Shown: positions 11,353-21,910 of the stretch, piece by piece
How positions within the stretch are numbered: position 1 is the stretch's first letter
How the letters are laid out: every line of letters starts with the position of its first letter
Translations under genes and position numbers: made by a program
NCBI GenBank assembly: GCA_026873275.1
Contig: JANTUC010000004.1
Span: forward strand, 62,001-126,000
Length of the DNA stretch: 64,000 nt
Reading direction: 5' to 3'
Source of the DNA: Pseudopithomyces maydicus
Lineage: Eukaryota; Ascomycota; Dothideomycetes; Pleosporales; Didymosphaeriaceae
Notes under the pieces: model-generated
Databases searched by the model: none
Told to the model about the DNA's origin: nothing
The model's input: the letters and a program-made list of their open reading frames with translations, nothing else

Positions 11353-12300
11353 CGTGAAGCTTCAATGAGCTACGAGAAACGTTCGTGGGTATGATTTGTA
11401 CAGCACAAGTTGTTTAGTCGGCTTTCACTTCCTTTGAAGGCGTTCCAGATGAGACAGAAGACACCTATGGGCCGTCTGTCAAGTAGCCTTGGATCAAGGT
11501 GTCAAGTTATAGGAATCGACACGCGTTTCGCATATAAGTAGAACTTCGTAGGTCGAACTGATCGGCAACGACGGCTCTACGTAAGTGTGCTGGCTTGCAC
11601 ATGGAATTCACCTCAAGGACGCGAGCATCATCAACCATTCCCAGCGTTCTTCACAGCACCCTAGAGCAATTGGCCAATAGAACTCTGTTCGATGACGATG
11701 TTCTCCATTCTCTATGCACCCCGCGTTTCTCAAGCTTTCCTGCAACGGCAAGCTTATAATAGTCTGCATTAGCCTTGTGCCAACTTGCGAACAAGAGGCC
11801 CCGTGATAACAGATTTTGAAGTACGACCAGTCGGATCGGGTGGAGAGTGCGGCTCTACTTGAGATTCGGCCGGATTCTCGCACCGTTGCGACCAATGTAA
11901 GGTCTTCCGAGATCTGGACGCCCCGATCCGGGATAGCTTTCGCCCAGTGACGCCATGGGATGAGCGGTCCACGTAAACGGTGCGAGCTTGACGCCTGACG
12001 GGATGACGATCGTAGGACTTGGGCGCAACAAATACCTGCATGTAAGTTTCTCTCCTTTGTTTTACGATGGGATGAAAACGAAAGGAAGTGAGCAGGTCTG
12101 TCTTCTTTCGATCGTGGTTTCCAATAGTCCCCCCAAGCTCTTTCCGATATGATTAGTCCTCCCCGCTTAGCCGTGATTGGTGTAGACCCCGTCAATGCTT
12201 GAACCCACGTGCGTCGTCTGTCTCCAACAATTCATCGACTTCCTCTGCGACCTTCTCCGTCTGCCATGGATTCATCTCTAGGCGTCTCGCTATATAAGAG
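11353..12300. promoter_or_regulatory. Divergent promoter between MFS transporter and acid phosphatase
   Basis: A 948-base interval serving both genes. A TATA-like CTATATAAG at 12289-12297 lies next to the phosphatase start. A 195-codon open frame on the minus strand (11608-12195) has no domain-like pattern and I treat it as chance. Confidence 0.5.
12289..12297 (+). promoter_or_regulatory. TATA-like element of the acid phosphatase gene
   Basis: CTATATAAG ends 3-4 bases before the first ATG (12301). If it is the working TATA box, transcription would normally begin at or beyond that ATG. Confidence 0.45.
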
Positions 12301-13884
12301 ATGCAAAATGCGCGGATCCTATCTGCCTACGCGCTTGGGCTCGTCTGCGCGACGTTCACGCTTTCCCAATTATTCGACTTGAAAATGCGGGCCCCGAATA
12401 TCCTGGCATCGGCGTGGCTTCCTGTCGCCGTTGCGCAGAATGGAACAATAGATCTTTCATGGCATGCGCCAAAAAAGACCTGGATTAACGACTTGAGCCG
12501 AGTCCTCAACGACGCAGGCACCAACGGGTTCCATTTCAATGGCTCTGCTTTGCCAGATGGTGTACCTTATGGAACGTACAATTGGTGCAACATGCCGCAT
12601 GTCAGGCGGGAAGAGTACCCCAAGGCTAGCGATGAATACACACTGCAATACGTCGAAGTGTAAGTAGTTGCGCCGCTCGTCACACTGCATGCGCCACTGA
12701 AGTCACATCAACATGCTGAGTCGTCTTACAGCATCCATCGACATCATAAACGAACACCTTACGCATCAAACACTTTCCCGAAAGAGGCATACAGATGGGA
12801 CTGCAATGATCAAGGGTTATTCTATTACGGTCAGCCCCTAAACCCCGTAGGCAATGCTTCTGCAAATTCATACTGGAGCGTATTCACGTCGGACACGAAT
12901 CCTTTCGTACCATCCGGATTCAACGGCACCTGTCAATTTCCCCAAATCACCAGAGAGGGCCTCGATGACTCGTGGCAGCATGGAAAAGATCTCTTCGGCG
13001 TGTACCACGATCTTCTCGGCTTCCTCCCCGACGACGTCAGCGACAAGGTGACATACCGCGTAACCAACAACGTAATCACAAGCCAAGTCGCCGGCATGCT
13101 CATCAACGGGATGTACTCACCCACCTCCCCCTCCCCTCCCCTCCGAATCCAGCCCACAGGCGTCGACTCCCTAGAACCCCAATACTCCTGCCCCGCTGCC
13201 TCCTCGCTCTATTCCTCCTACGGCGTAGGCAGCAAAGCCTCCAACTGGACCGCTCACCTCACAGCAGCAAGCTCGCTATATAACTCCCTCGATTCCATCT
13301 CAGGTATCCCCAGCGACTCCACCGATTGGCACAAGTCCTTCGACCACTACTACGACAACCTCTCCGCGCGCCAGTGCCACGCGAAAACGCTCCCCTGCAG
13401 CGTCGCCGACCCTTCCAAGTGCGTGACGCGAGAGCAGGCAAATACCGTTTACAGACTGGGACAGTACGAGTACTCTTTCATTTACCGCGACGCGCCACAG
13501 TCGCTGCGGGCCGCCGTGGGGTCGTACGGCGTGTTTCTGGCCGAGCTGGCGCAGAACATTCGGGATGCGGTTGGGGGAAAGTCACGCGTTATTTATCGCC
13601 ATAATGTCGCTCACGATGGGAGTGTATCCAGGCTTTTGAGCATCTTGCAGGTTGAGGTTATGGTTTGGGTGGGGATGGGGTCGGAGGTTATTTTTGAGAT
13701 TTATACGAGGGAGGGGTATGGGGGTAAGAGGTATATCCGTATCCTGTGGGGCGGTCAAGTGTTGCACAGCTCGAACCCTTCGCTTGGAAAAGTTGACATG
13801 TTGGATTTGGATGTGTTCCTGGGCTATATCGATGGGTTGGTTGGCACGCGAGCGAGCAAGGTGGTCGACTTTTGTAGGTCATAG
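12301..13884 (+). CDS. Secreted histidine acid phosphatase
   Basis: Exons 12301-12659 and 12732-13884 (GTAAGT donor, ACAG acceptor) give up to 503 residues. The family catalytic motif spans the junction: VEVIHRHHKRTP (RHxxRTP, with the phosphate-accepting His). The proton-donor motif appears near the C-terminus as HNVAHDGS (HD). Several N-glycosylation sequons (NGS, NGT, NAS, NWT) fit a secreted enzyme that releases phosphate from organic esters outside the cell. The N-terminus has a hydrophobic stretch (about residues 6-22) usable as a signal peptide. A second Met at residue 29 (12385) is also followed by a hydrophobic run. The TATA-like element is only 4 bases from the first ATG, so the downstream start is possible. 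Confidence 0.88.
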
Positions 13885-14304
13885 GGGGCTTACAGGGTGC
13901 CGAGGCACCCCGTCAGGGAACGCGTACATAAAGTATGGTTATGTGCATACATACTTACGTACCGGCTAAATCTCATTTGTGAGCCTGTCCACAACAAGGG
14001 TGGCCCTGTTGCTAGAATAATGATCGTAAAGGGGAATGAAAGCACAAGTTCGCCATAGCGCCAATCAATGAGATACAAAAAGAAAGACCGAGCCGATCCG
14101 CCGGTATGCAATGCATCCCCCAGTTCCCCGGTATATTTCCACACAACAACTCCACCTCTTTCTACCCTGATTTATGATATTACCCCACGAGACGAGCTTC
14201 GATGGCTGAACCCCTATACCTGATAGCAGGGCGAGGGAACCCTGCCACGTCAGACCAGTATCCAGCGTGATATCCATACGCACCCATACCGCTTACTGTC
14301 AAGG
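13885..14304. other. Convergent intergenic interval
   Basis: 3' flanks of the acid phosphatase (+) and the small lysine-rich protein gene (-). Nothing recognised. Confidence 0.4.
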
Positions 14305-14529
14305 TCACTCCGAACCTCCATCCTTATCTGCATCACTCTCCTTCCCGCTTTTCTTGCCCTCATTCGGAGCCTCCGACTCCTTCAGGAAGTCCCTCAGCGA
14401 AAGCTTATCCAAAGTGTTTGTCTTCCTCGCCTCCGCCTTCTTCGCCTGTTTTGAATCTGCCCTCGGCACGAGTTGCTGTTTTGTGCCTGAGAAGTTGCTC
14501 GTCGAAGTGGAAGATACAGTTGATGACAT
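14305..14529 (-). CDS. Small lysine-rich hypothetical protein
   Basis: Single exon of 74 residues starting MSSTVSSTSTSNFSG, then alternating basic and acidic residues (KQAKKAEARK, LSLRDFLKE, KKSGKESDADKD). It looks disordered with one amphipathic helix around LDKLSLRDFLKESE. I recognise no domain. It is kept because of a clean ATG, no stop in a compact frame, and a composition unlike the antisense frames. It could still be a chance ORF. The frame is open upstream to 14634 from another ATG, but those residues look untranslated. Confidence 0.45.
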   Translation of the reverse strand: MSSTVSSTSTSNFSGTKQQLVPRADSKQAKKAEARKTNTLDKLSLRDFLKESEAPNEGKKSGKESDADKDGGSE

Positions 14530-15391
14530 GATGAACTTGGGAGGTCGCGGATAGGGGGTTGGTAGGTAGTCTTGTCGTATGTATGTACGTAGAGCCGGGA
14601 ATGTCAGCCGAGCAGAGATGCGACTTCTCATCAAGTTATATGTATGTACGATGATAATGTGTGGGGCTGATGATGTGCGATTAGAAATTCAGAGGGCCTC
14701 TGGTGCGTGTGTTTATTATGTATGCAGGATTGACGGTCGAAGCGTCGCTCGGGGGGTAATTTGGTGGTGGCGAGGGCAAATGAAGCGGTGATGTATGTGC
14801 TGGGACGATGGCGCAAGTCGGTCACAATAATACTCACGGGCTGAATAGCAAACAGGGTCAATGGCGGAGATAGGCGTCACAGCGAGTGTGTTCCGCCAGG
14901 AGTCAAGGTTGAGGGCCTTCACTTGGTTAATCAATAGAGCAGGTGCATGCGCAAGAGCGAATAGGTGCGTTGAATTAGCACCCAGGCGATACCGTGGCCA
15001 TGGTAGACGGATGAGCAACACAGGTGGGCGGAATTATTATTGCGGCTGCAAGATTGCAAATTTAGGGTAAGAAGCTTGTCTCGGTGTCGGATCGGGTAAT
15101 ACATGTTATGCGCTATGCACGCCCGTATGCGGCACGACCCTTGCTCACAGGCAAACGACAAAAGCAATGCACAAATAGTGTGACCGGTAGCTGGAACGTA
15201 ACGTGGACAAATAAGACATTATGATTAACTATGTGAAAAGAACTTCTTGATAGGAAAGTGGTAAGGAAAGACAGGGAAGTATTGGATCTAGCGCCGCAGA
15301 TGCTTCCTTTTTGGACCAGCCCCCAGGATCTACCTGGTACCAGAAAGACTTCGTAGTCGAGCTGGCTTGAATTGTACAGCTCCGGACCTGG
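14530..15391. other. Intergenic
   Basis: Contains a short TATGTATGTACG repeat (about 14578-14590) and otherwise unstructured sequence. No gene recognised. Confidence 0.4.
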
Positions 15392-17017
15392 TCAGCCCCT
15401 CTTTTTAGGGCCGGTGACAGCTTTCGCAGTATTCAGGATGTCGCGATCTTCAGCAGGAATAGTGGTATATCGTCCTGTCGTTGCCTTGATGGCGCTCTTC
15501 TTGGGCAGGGCTTTCTTGCTTGGTTTCGCTTTTGTGGATGGCTCCGGCGCTTCCCCTGCAAACCCGACAGACTGCTTTTTGCGAGTCGTCTTGACTTTCT
15601 TAGCAGGCCTTTCGTCGTCCAGGTTCAGGTCCCGCTTTTTCTTATTTGGCGTCATTGGACTTGTCGCGGGCTTGTAACTCGGGTCTGCGTCAATCTTGCG
15701 AGGACGAGGCTTTCGAGGCGGCGCAGGCGGAGCCTCATACAAATCCTCAAGTTCTTCCCTTCTCGGTGTCGTCGGCGCATCGTCGTCGACGCTTACCCTG
15801 CGCGGAGGATGGTAAGTTGGATCTGCATTTTCGGCTTTCCGCGGGCGGCCGCGCCCTCGTTTGACGGGTTCCGATGGCTCGGCAGCAGGAGCTGGGGTGT
15901 AAGCCCTTGTAGGCGGCTTCGAAGGCGGGACGGTCTTGCTCGTGGGCGGAGTTCTCGTCGCCCTGGTATAATCTCTCTCTGCTGCTGCGTCTCGTTGGTT
16001 CGCGAATTTTTTCAGAATCGTAGGCGGTTGGTTGCCTTCTAACCGAATATTGACACCAATTTTGATATTGCCTATCTTGGGCAAGAAAATGCGAGGGGTG
16101 TAATTCTTCTCAACCTGCAATGGACCTCCAGCATTGAATGAAACAACTATATCCTCCCACAAATTTTGTAGTCTGGCTGGATGAAACTTGTGCATGGACC
16201 AGTAGTCTTGTGGAATAACCGGCAGCTTGAAGCGAGACCCAGAGTCAAACGTACTAGGCAGATATGAGTTTTCGAAGTTCTGAGGTTCGACATCTTCGTA
16301 AGGAACGTCCGTTCTGACGGGCTTAGTATCGTCGGTCTTTTGTGAAGACTTATTTAGGTCGAAGTTGATCTTCATACTGTCCCATCTTTCCATGTACGGA
16401 TTCTCGCCAAAGGGGAGCATGGGCATGAGTCCCTTGTACCATTCTTCAACATCGTTGCGGGGCCCGCCATACAAGAAGCGCTTCTCCAAGGCATCATCAT
16501 CATCATCACTATCCGCACCGGTCATCGGAAAACCTGCCGGAAATTTCGGTAGCGACGGAGGTTTCCATCCGGACGTTCCTGGGAATGCAGAAGGCCCAGG
16601 ATCACTGTCGAGCAAGTCCGATCTGTATAACTCTTCGACACTGGAGGAGTCATCGAAATCGTCTTCATGCTTCCTGTAAAGTGCCTCAACGCTATCGTCA
16701 CTGTCGGTACTCAACGAACTTATATCGTCATCGATATCTAAAACATCATGCTGTACCTCTCGAACCATGGCCTGTAGCCGTCGGTACAATTGGGGGTCGA
16801 ATGGCTTGTTGTATTCAATGAAGTTCTGGAGAATATGTTCCTCGATTACGTTGACGCGGGTCAGGTACTGATCAAGTGGATTGTTACCGCCTTCAGCGAG
16901 CATATAGCGGATAGCGGTTTGGATCTGTGCGTCGTTGTAGCTTTGTTCAGCGAGATCGGAGTCCTCGGATTGACCATATTCGTAATCGTCTTCATCTTGG
17001 CGGTAATTGTAAGCCAT
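15392..17017 (-). CDS. AT-hook-containing hypothetical nuclear protein
   Basis: Intronless, 541 residues, beginning MAYNYRQDEDDYEYGQ. The N-terminal ~190 residues are very acidic and Ser-rich with two short predicted helical segments. The middle (about 210-330) is less biased and ordered-looking (YWSMHKFHPARLQNLWEDIV, PRIFLPKIGNIKIGVNIRLE). The C-terminal ~200 residues are Lys/Pro-rich and contain an AT-hook (KRGRGRPRK) and nuclear-localisation-like runs (NKKKRD, KKVKTTRKK). This composition suggests a chromatin-associated protein that binds the minor groove of AT-rich DNA. No enzyme domain is visible. The start is the first ATG after an upstream stop. Confidence 0.8.
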   Translation of the reverse strand: MAYNYRQDEDDYEYGQSEDSDLAEQSYNDAQIQTAIRYMLAEGGNNPLDQYLTRVNVIEEHILQNFIEYNKPFDPQLYRRLQAMVREVQHDVLDIDDDISSLSTDSDDSVEALYRKHEDDFDDSSSVEELYRSDLLDSDPGPSAFPGTSGWKPPSLPKFPAGFPMTGADSDDDDDALEKRFLYGGPRNDVEEWYKGLMPMLPFGENPYMERWDSMKINFDLNKSSQKTDDTKPVRTDVPYEDVEPQNFENSYLPSTFDSGSRFKLPVIPQDYWSMHKFHPARLQNLWEDIVVSFNAGGPLQVEKNYTPRIFLPKIGNIKIGVNIRLEGNQPPTILKKFANQRDAAAERDYTRATRTPPTSKTVPPSKPPTRAYTPAPAAEPSEPVKRGRGRPRKAENADPTYHPPRRVSVDDDAPTTPRREELEDLYEAPPAPPRKPRPRKIDADPSYKPATSPMTPNKKKRDLNLDDERPAKKVKTTRKKQSVGFAGEAPEPSTKAKPSKKALPKKSAIKATTGRYTTIPAEDRDILNTAKAVTGPKKRG

Positions 17018-17382
17018 GATGTTGAGTCCAGATTGCTAAAGCTGAATTCGATCTATGCAGTGTACAATTGCGGTTCTGAAATATCTCGGTCCTGAGATGT
17101 GGTAAGTAGTCGTGTTTACTGAGAATAACTGCGAGTTTGATGCTCTGCAGAACAAAGAAATGCCGGAAGCAAATAAGAGCTGACTTCCGCAAGCGGCGCA
17201 ATCAGCACTTGGATCGACCTATTCTTATTTGGGTTGTGCCTGGTGGGCTTTGTTCTCTCGCCAAGATCCAGCAAGGTTTGAGTTGGATCCAAAGCGGTGC
17301 TAAGGACATGCGTCTTGTGTTACGTTACCCGCATTCCTTAACGCATGCATCTTGCTATGTCGCACCTATCAGATGCTTGGAT
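17018..17382. other. Promoter interval of the AT-hook gene
   Basis: 5' of the AT-hook gene and 3' of the aspartic-protease-like gene. No distinct element seen. Confidence 0.35.
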
Positions 17383-19269
17383 CTACCGATGGTAGCTTGG
17401 ATGACTCCCATCATACGCCATATCAGTTGCTGGTGTTCCTGGTGTTGAAACGTATGGCGGGATCTTGTGATACGTGTTCTCGCCCGACATTTCCGCAGGT
17501 TTGTAATTATCAGCCGGCATCTCGTAGATTCTCTCTGAATTATCTTCAACCTCGGCAGGTTTTTGGGACCCATAAGCTGCAAGTTCAGCTTTGGGATCCA
17601 TATCTCCAGCGACTTCGTGCGCCATTCCTCCACCCAATTCGCTTTTGAGTTGTTCTCCTGAAACCTCGTGCGAAACTGGTTTAAGCATGACATCTGTATC
17701 CGCAAGTTCATGTCGTTTAGGATTGGATCTTCGGCGGCGGTACATGATGAATGCAACAATGGCGATGATAATGGCGACAACAGCGAGGCCAACTGCGATA
17801 CCGGCAATGGCGCCCGTGCTTAATGAAGAGCCGGATTCCGACTTGTCTGAATCGTTGGAACCGTTGCCACCAGTGCTGCCTGGGCCTCCAGCTCCTCGAG
17901 TGGTTTCTTCAAGGGGAGGAAGCACTGCGACGATCTTCTCAGCGGTACTTGAGGACGGATACAACGCTTGAGACAGATTGAAGGTGTTCCTCTCATAGTC
18001 CGCTGAGAGGTAGGCGCTTTGTAGAAAAGTCCTTCCGAGAACATACTGACTATCGTTCGCCGCACGCTTCAGGGGGAAATACATCTTACTCGATGTAATA
18101 TTGTCCAGGTCCAAGATGGCGGTTTGGTAGAAGTTCCAATACGGCATGTTGATCGATACTGCTGCACCAGAGACCTCCGGTCCTATAGCAAAAGTGACTA
18201 CAGGATCCTCTTTCAGCAACTTCTGGTGCAAGGTGGTATCCATGAGATATCGTTCCGTCTCGTCATCCCATTTCAGACCGAACGCCTCTTCAAACTTATC
18301 GCACACGCTTTCAGGGAGCCATATATCAGGGACCACAGTGCTGATATACGCGATGATGCCCTTGTCCAGAAGATTGTCAGTTGTCAAACTGGTGGAGACG
18401 ATTTGAATAGCAACTTGAAAGTCGAACGAGATGTCTGTTCCGAAGGGAAACGTCAGCGAGTTTGGCTCGAAGCGCGTAGAGTCGTAGCCTCCTAGAACAA
18501 GACTGCCGTAGACCTGCGGCGCCTGATTGTAGGCACCTGCAGTGTAGGACCAAGAAAGGCTAGGGATGGGATTATCGGTCTGGTTCCGTAGCTTCTGCAT
18601 CAACGAAGGTATCGGGTCATTGTAATCTGTAAAGTTGATAGGACGCGGGTTAAGAGAGAGCGATCCAAGCCAAAAGTCGGGTGAGACGAAGCCGACGACA
18701 GACTGGTTCTTCACAGTAGGCAAGTTGTCGCCCTCCCAGCCCAGCGTCACGTCGTCCCAGCCAAACTGCCCAGGAGTCGCCATTCCAACTCGCTTCTCCA
18801 GCCATGATTCGGTATCAAAGTAGCCCGTCTCTTGCCAGCTGGAGGAATTGTCGGTCGACCATAGTCGTCCACGAGACTTCGAGCAGGCTTGCGCTTTCCC
18901 ATTACACGCCTGGCTGAGCACAAGCCAGGTGGAGGATTGGTCGTGGGCAGGAATGACGCGAAATTGCTGCGCGGGATTACCGACTTGAATGCGAAAGGTA
19001 CTCCATGGTCCGTCTTTGCCATCCCTAAATGTGAAGTCAGACGAGTTGCATCTGGTGTGATTTGGGACCCGCGCGAGAACGCGACAGACCGGCTGGCGCC
19101 AGCGGGAGCGATAGGTAGCTCGACCACCCACCGAGATCCCTCCGCCACCAACTACGCGTTCTACTTACCACTGTTGACTAGGACGGATGGAGAGCGGCTG
19201 TGCCTCTGCTGCCACAAGAGCGAGGAACGCGAGCGCCGCGACGAGAATCGCGATGCGATAATTCTCCAT
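17383..19269 (-). CDS. Membrane-anchored aspartic-protease-like (A1 fold) protein, probably inactive
   Basis: Exon 1 19169-19269 encodes a signal peptide (MENYRIAILVAALAFLALVA...). Exon 2 17383-19024 completes 580 residues, with a GTAAGT donor and TTTAG acceptor joined through a Trp codon. The pepsin-like fold is recognisable (GPWSTFRIQVGNPAQQFRV, GSLVLGGYDSTRF, YVLGRTFLQSAYLSADYE). Both catalytic positions are altered: IPAHDQSSTW replaces the first DTG/DTS and AYISTVVPDIWLP replaces the second. A Gly/Ser stalk leads into SLSTGAIAGIAVG, a transmembrane helix, a RRRR stop and a ~100-residue cytoplasmic tail. I infer a cell-surface binding or sensing role instead of proteolysis. The continuous ORF from 19131 includes intron sequence and is not the true start. 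Confidence 0.85.
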
Positions 19270-20111
19270 GGCGACGGATGGCTCTGCAGCGGAGGGAAGA
19301 GGCATACAAGATGCCGGGCGTTGTGAGATCTCTAGGGCAGGGCAGGGGCGGAAGACACCCCAGCGGACCGATCATTTGTGGGTAGATCATTTTGCCTCCA
19401 TCCAGGACCCCGGGCGACCGGCCGCAGAGCTCTTGGCCCCTCGATGAAACGCTCCAGTTCAGGGATCCCGATGGCCTTGGTGCCGTTTCCTCGGCAATGT
19501 GCTCTTCAACTGCTGGTTACGGTTGAACGATTTGTCCAAGCAATTCATGGGAGGCCCATCTTATTGTCTTGTCAGCCCGTTGGTTTGCCCGTTGTGGAGA
19601 TGGTGTCGTGTGCGTGCGGGCCCTAGTACAGTATGGGGAGGTGTCTTCGAGCTAGACGCTTGCGTGTACGCGCCGAGCCTTCTTGGAGTGCTGGGGCTGG
19701 CGATGTCAGATGAGTCTGACTGGCGGTTGGAATAAGGAGAGTAAGCGACAAGAATGATGCCGGTAGTTTTATAATCCATCCCAGCAATGCATGGAAAGCA
19801 GGGAAAGCGAGGCACATGGGTCTTGCCCTTTTCGCGACTATACTCCGGTGCCGTTAACGGACCCGTGGGACGTTATCGTGGCACGTGCTGAGTGCCGAAT
19901 ACGATTCATGTGCATCACAGCACCCTGGCTTTTGCATAGTGAGCCTCATCAAACTTCCTGTGATGGAACTATCGACCCACAGAATCCTTCACCGGATATC
20001 TTAATGCTTCCGTACGTACGGTACTACAGTAGTATGTGAGCGTGCCGACTCTCCAGGGCTCCGCCTACTCCACGTGTTCGACCTGTTTCCCGGTCTCTCG
20101 CCCTCTGCGCC
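19270..20111. promoter_or_regulatory. Divergent promoter, aspartic-protease-like gene and GPI protein gene
   Basis: 842 bases between divergent starts. A palindromic CCGTACGTACGG lies at about 20010-20021. No coding sequence seen. Confidence 0.45.
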
Positions 20112-21201
20112 ATGATGCTTCCGTATGAGGTGTTCACGCTGGTGCTTCTCTTCACAAAAGCTGTCGCGATCCCGCAAGGTACATACAAGCTATATAGTTA
20201 CAAACTGTTCTTTCTGACCTTTTCTCAGGTTCGCTCTTGCCACAAAATGCCACCGTCACAGCAAGTCCAACTACAGACCACTCGAAAGACAAAGTCCACC
20301 AAGAAAGCACAGCAGACGGATGGGGAGAATCTATCCCATCAATAGACGAACTCAAAACGTGGAGCGGTTGCGCCCCGAACAACTGTAACGAATTAACCGT
20401 CCACTTGGAACAGTCGATGACAGGCTGGAGCACCACTCCGGGGCCATCCAACGTTCCACAGACTACACATGAATTCAAGCAAGATGTGATTTCTACAAGC
20501 ACGCCAAGCCTCGTAGGAATACACACAGAAGTCCAATCCAGTGCCCAGCACGGCGGCGCAAGACCAGGCGACACACCCGACAGCACGCCAACATTCGCAA
20601 AATTCGATCCCGCGCCAGCTTCCCCGCAGAAAACACCAACAGACGACGCTCTGCTGAAGGACATCGTCTCGAAACTAGGCATCCAAGCTCCATCCAGTAC
20701 CAGCGAACCAACCCCAGAAGCAGACCCCGCCTCGCCACCCAGCAACACCGAGATAAGCAACGAGATTGATGCCACTCAGCAACCACCACAGACACCAGAC
20801 ACACCCCCACCCCAGCCCACCCCAGCATCACCAGCAGAAACCCTCCTCACCCTCGGTCCCTCAACCCTAACCCTCACCCCAGGCCTCACCTCCCTCCTCG
20901 GCACCGGCCTCACCGCCACCTACATAGCCATCACTACGGATACCATCGGCCAGACGCTCATAACCGTCAGTTCGAGCGGCACGGCCGTGACAGCGACGGT
21001 GACCAGCGTGCCGACCACCGTTAGTAGACCTGGATCTGATTTCGAGGCTAGCATTACGGCGGTGGCGCGGCCGGGGGATGGGAATCTACGGGTGCAGGGG
21101 CGGTGACGACGTCGAGTAAGGGGGGTGCAGCGGGGCGAGGGGGTGTGGTAGGGAGGTGGGTGGGTTTGGGTGTGGGTGTTTTGGGGTTGGTGGTGGGGTG
21201 A
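20112..21201 (+). CDS. Predicted GPI-anchored Ser/Thr/Pro-rich cell-wall protein
   Basis: Exon 1 20112-20178 encodes a signal peptide (hydrophobic VFTLVLLFTKAVAIP). The intron is 20179-20228, and exon 2 starts at 20229 (GSLLPQNATVTAS). The body is Thr/Ser/Pro-rich with few aromatic residues, typical of O-mannosylated wall proteins. As written the frame stops at 21106. One extra base in the G5 run 21073-21077 lets it continue to TGA 21199-21201. The restored tail has small residues followed by a hydrophobic C-terminus (RWVGLGVGVLGLVVG), as in a GPI-attachment signal. That gives 346 residues. Specific function unknown. Confidence 0.7.
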
Positions 21202-21910
21202 AAGAGAGAGCTTGAAGTGCAGTTATGTGAAGATGTTTTCATGGGCATCACGCTCGGTAGAAGTGCATGCCCGAGGGGCTGCGAGTAGAGAATGTGAGTG
21301 AGGATTGTTGGAGGCCTTGAAGGAGAGGATTCCAAGGAGTCTATCTGTTCGGCATCTAATGGGATGGGAGTGCCCGTGCCTAGCAAAAGCAGAAGGGGGA
21401 GAAGAAAGACCCAGAAGAAGAAGAGGAGGAGGAAGAAAAGAAGAGGAAGAAAAGAAGAGGAAGAAAAGGAGAAGGGAGAGGAGGGCAAGGAAACGAGTTT
21501 ACCAGTGAATAGAATAGACGAGGCAGCAAACATGGTAGGTGGGATGTTGAGGACTGTTGAAACCACCTGCATGGTTTATCAACAGCTGTTTCAGTCCACA
21601 GCGCGCAACAATTTCATGTCGGCGCAACAGCCTCGAAAGAGCACATGCTCTACATAATCTAGTGATAAAAGCATCGTGCCAAAGTGCACACCCTGTATCA
21701 ATATCTCCACAAGATCCTATCATATGCTCTCCATCGCTATCGTCGTTAGCCCCATCACCTGCTGTACACACCCAAACACCTCTCACATCAAAAAGACTGA
21801 TTCTATTGTTGCCCCAAAAAGATGCTGTATCTATCTAACACTCCGACTCCAAAGCCACGTCTATTGGGTATCTCATCTCCATCTCCTCCATCTCCACCTC
21901 CACCCCTACC
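21202..21910. other. Convergent intergenic interval with purine-rich tract
   Basis: Between convergent genes. Positions 21385-21490 on the plus strand are almost pure purine (GAAGAAGAGGAGG-type imperfect repeats). The translations of this tract in all frames are low-complexity artefacts. Confidence 0.5.
21390..21490 (+). repeat. Polypurine (GAA/GAG) tract
   Basis: About 100 bases of imperfect GAAGAG/GAAGAA units, purine on the plus strand. Such tracts can form triplex or H-DNA structures. Here the tract lies downstream of both flanking genes. Confidence 0.7.

Noticed and set aside
11608..12195. 195-codon open frame on the minus strand in the MFS/phosphatase promoter
   Set aside because: Sits wholly inside a divergent promoter, with no domain-like pattern or signal peptide.
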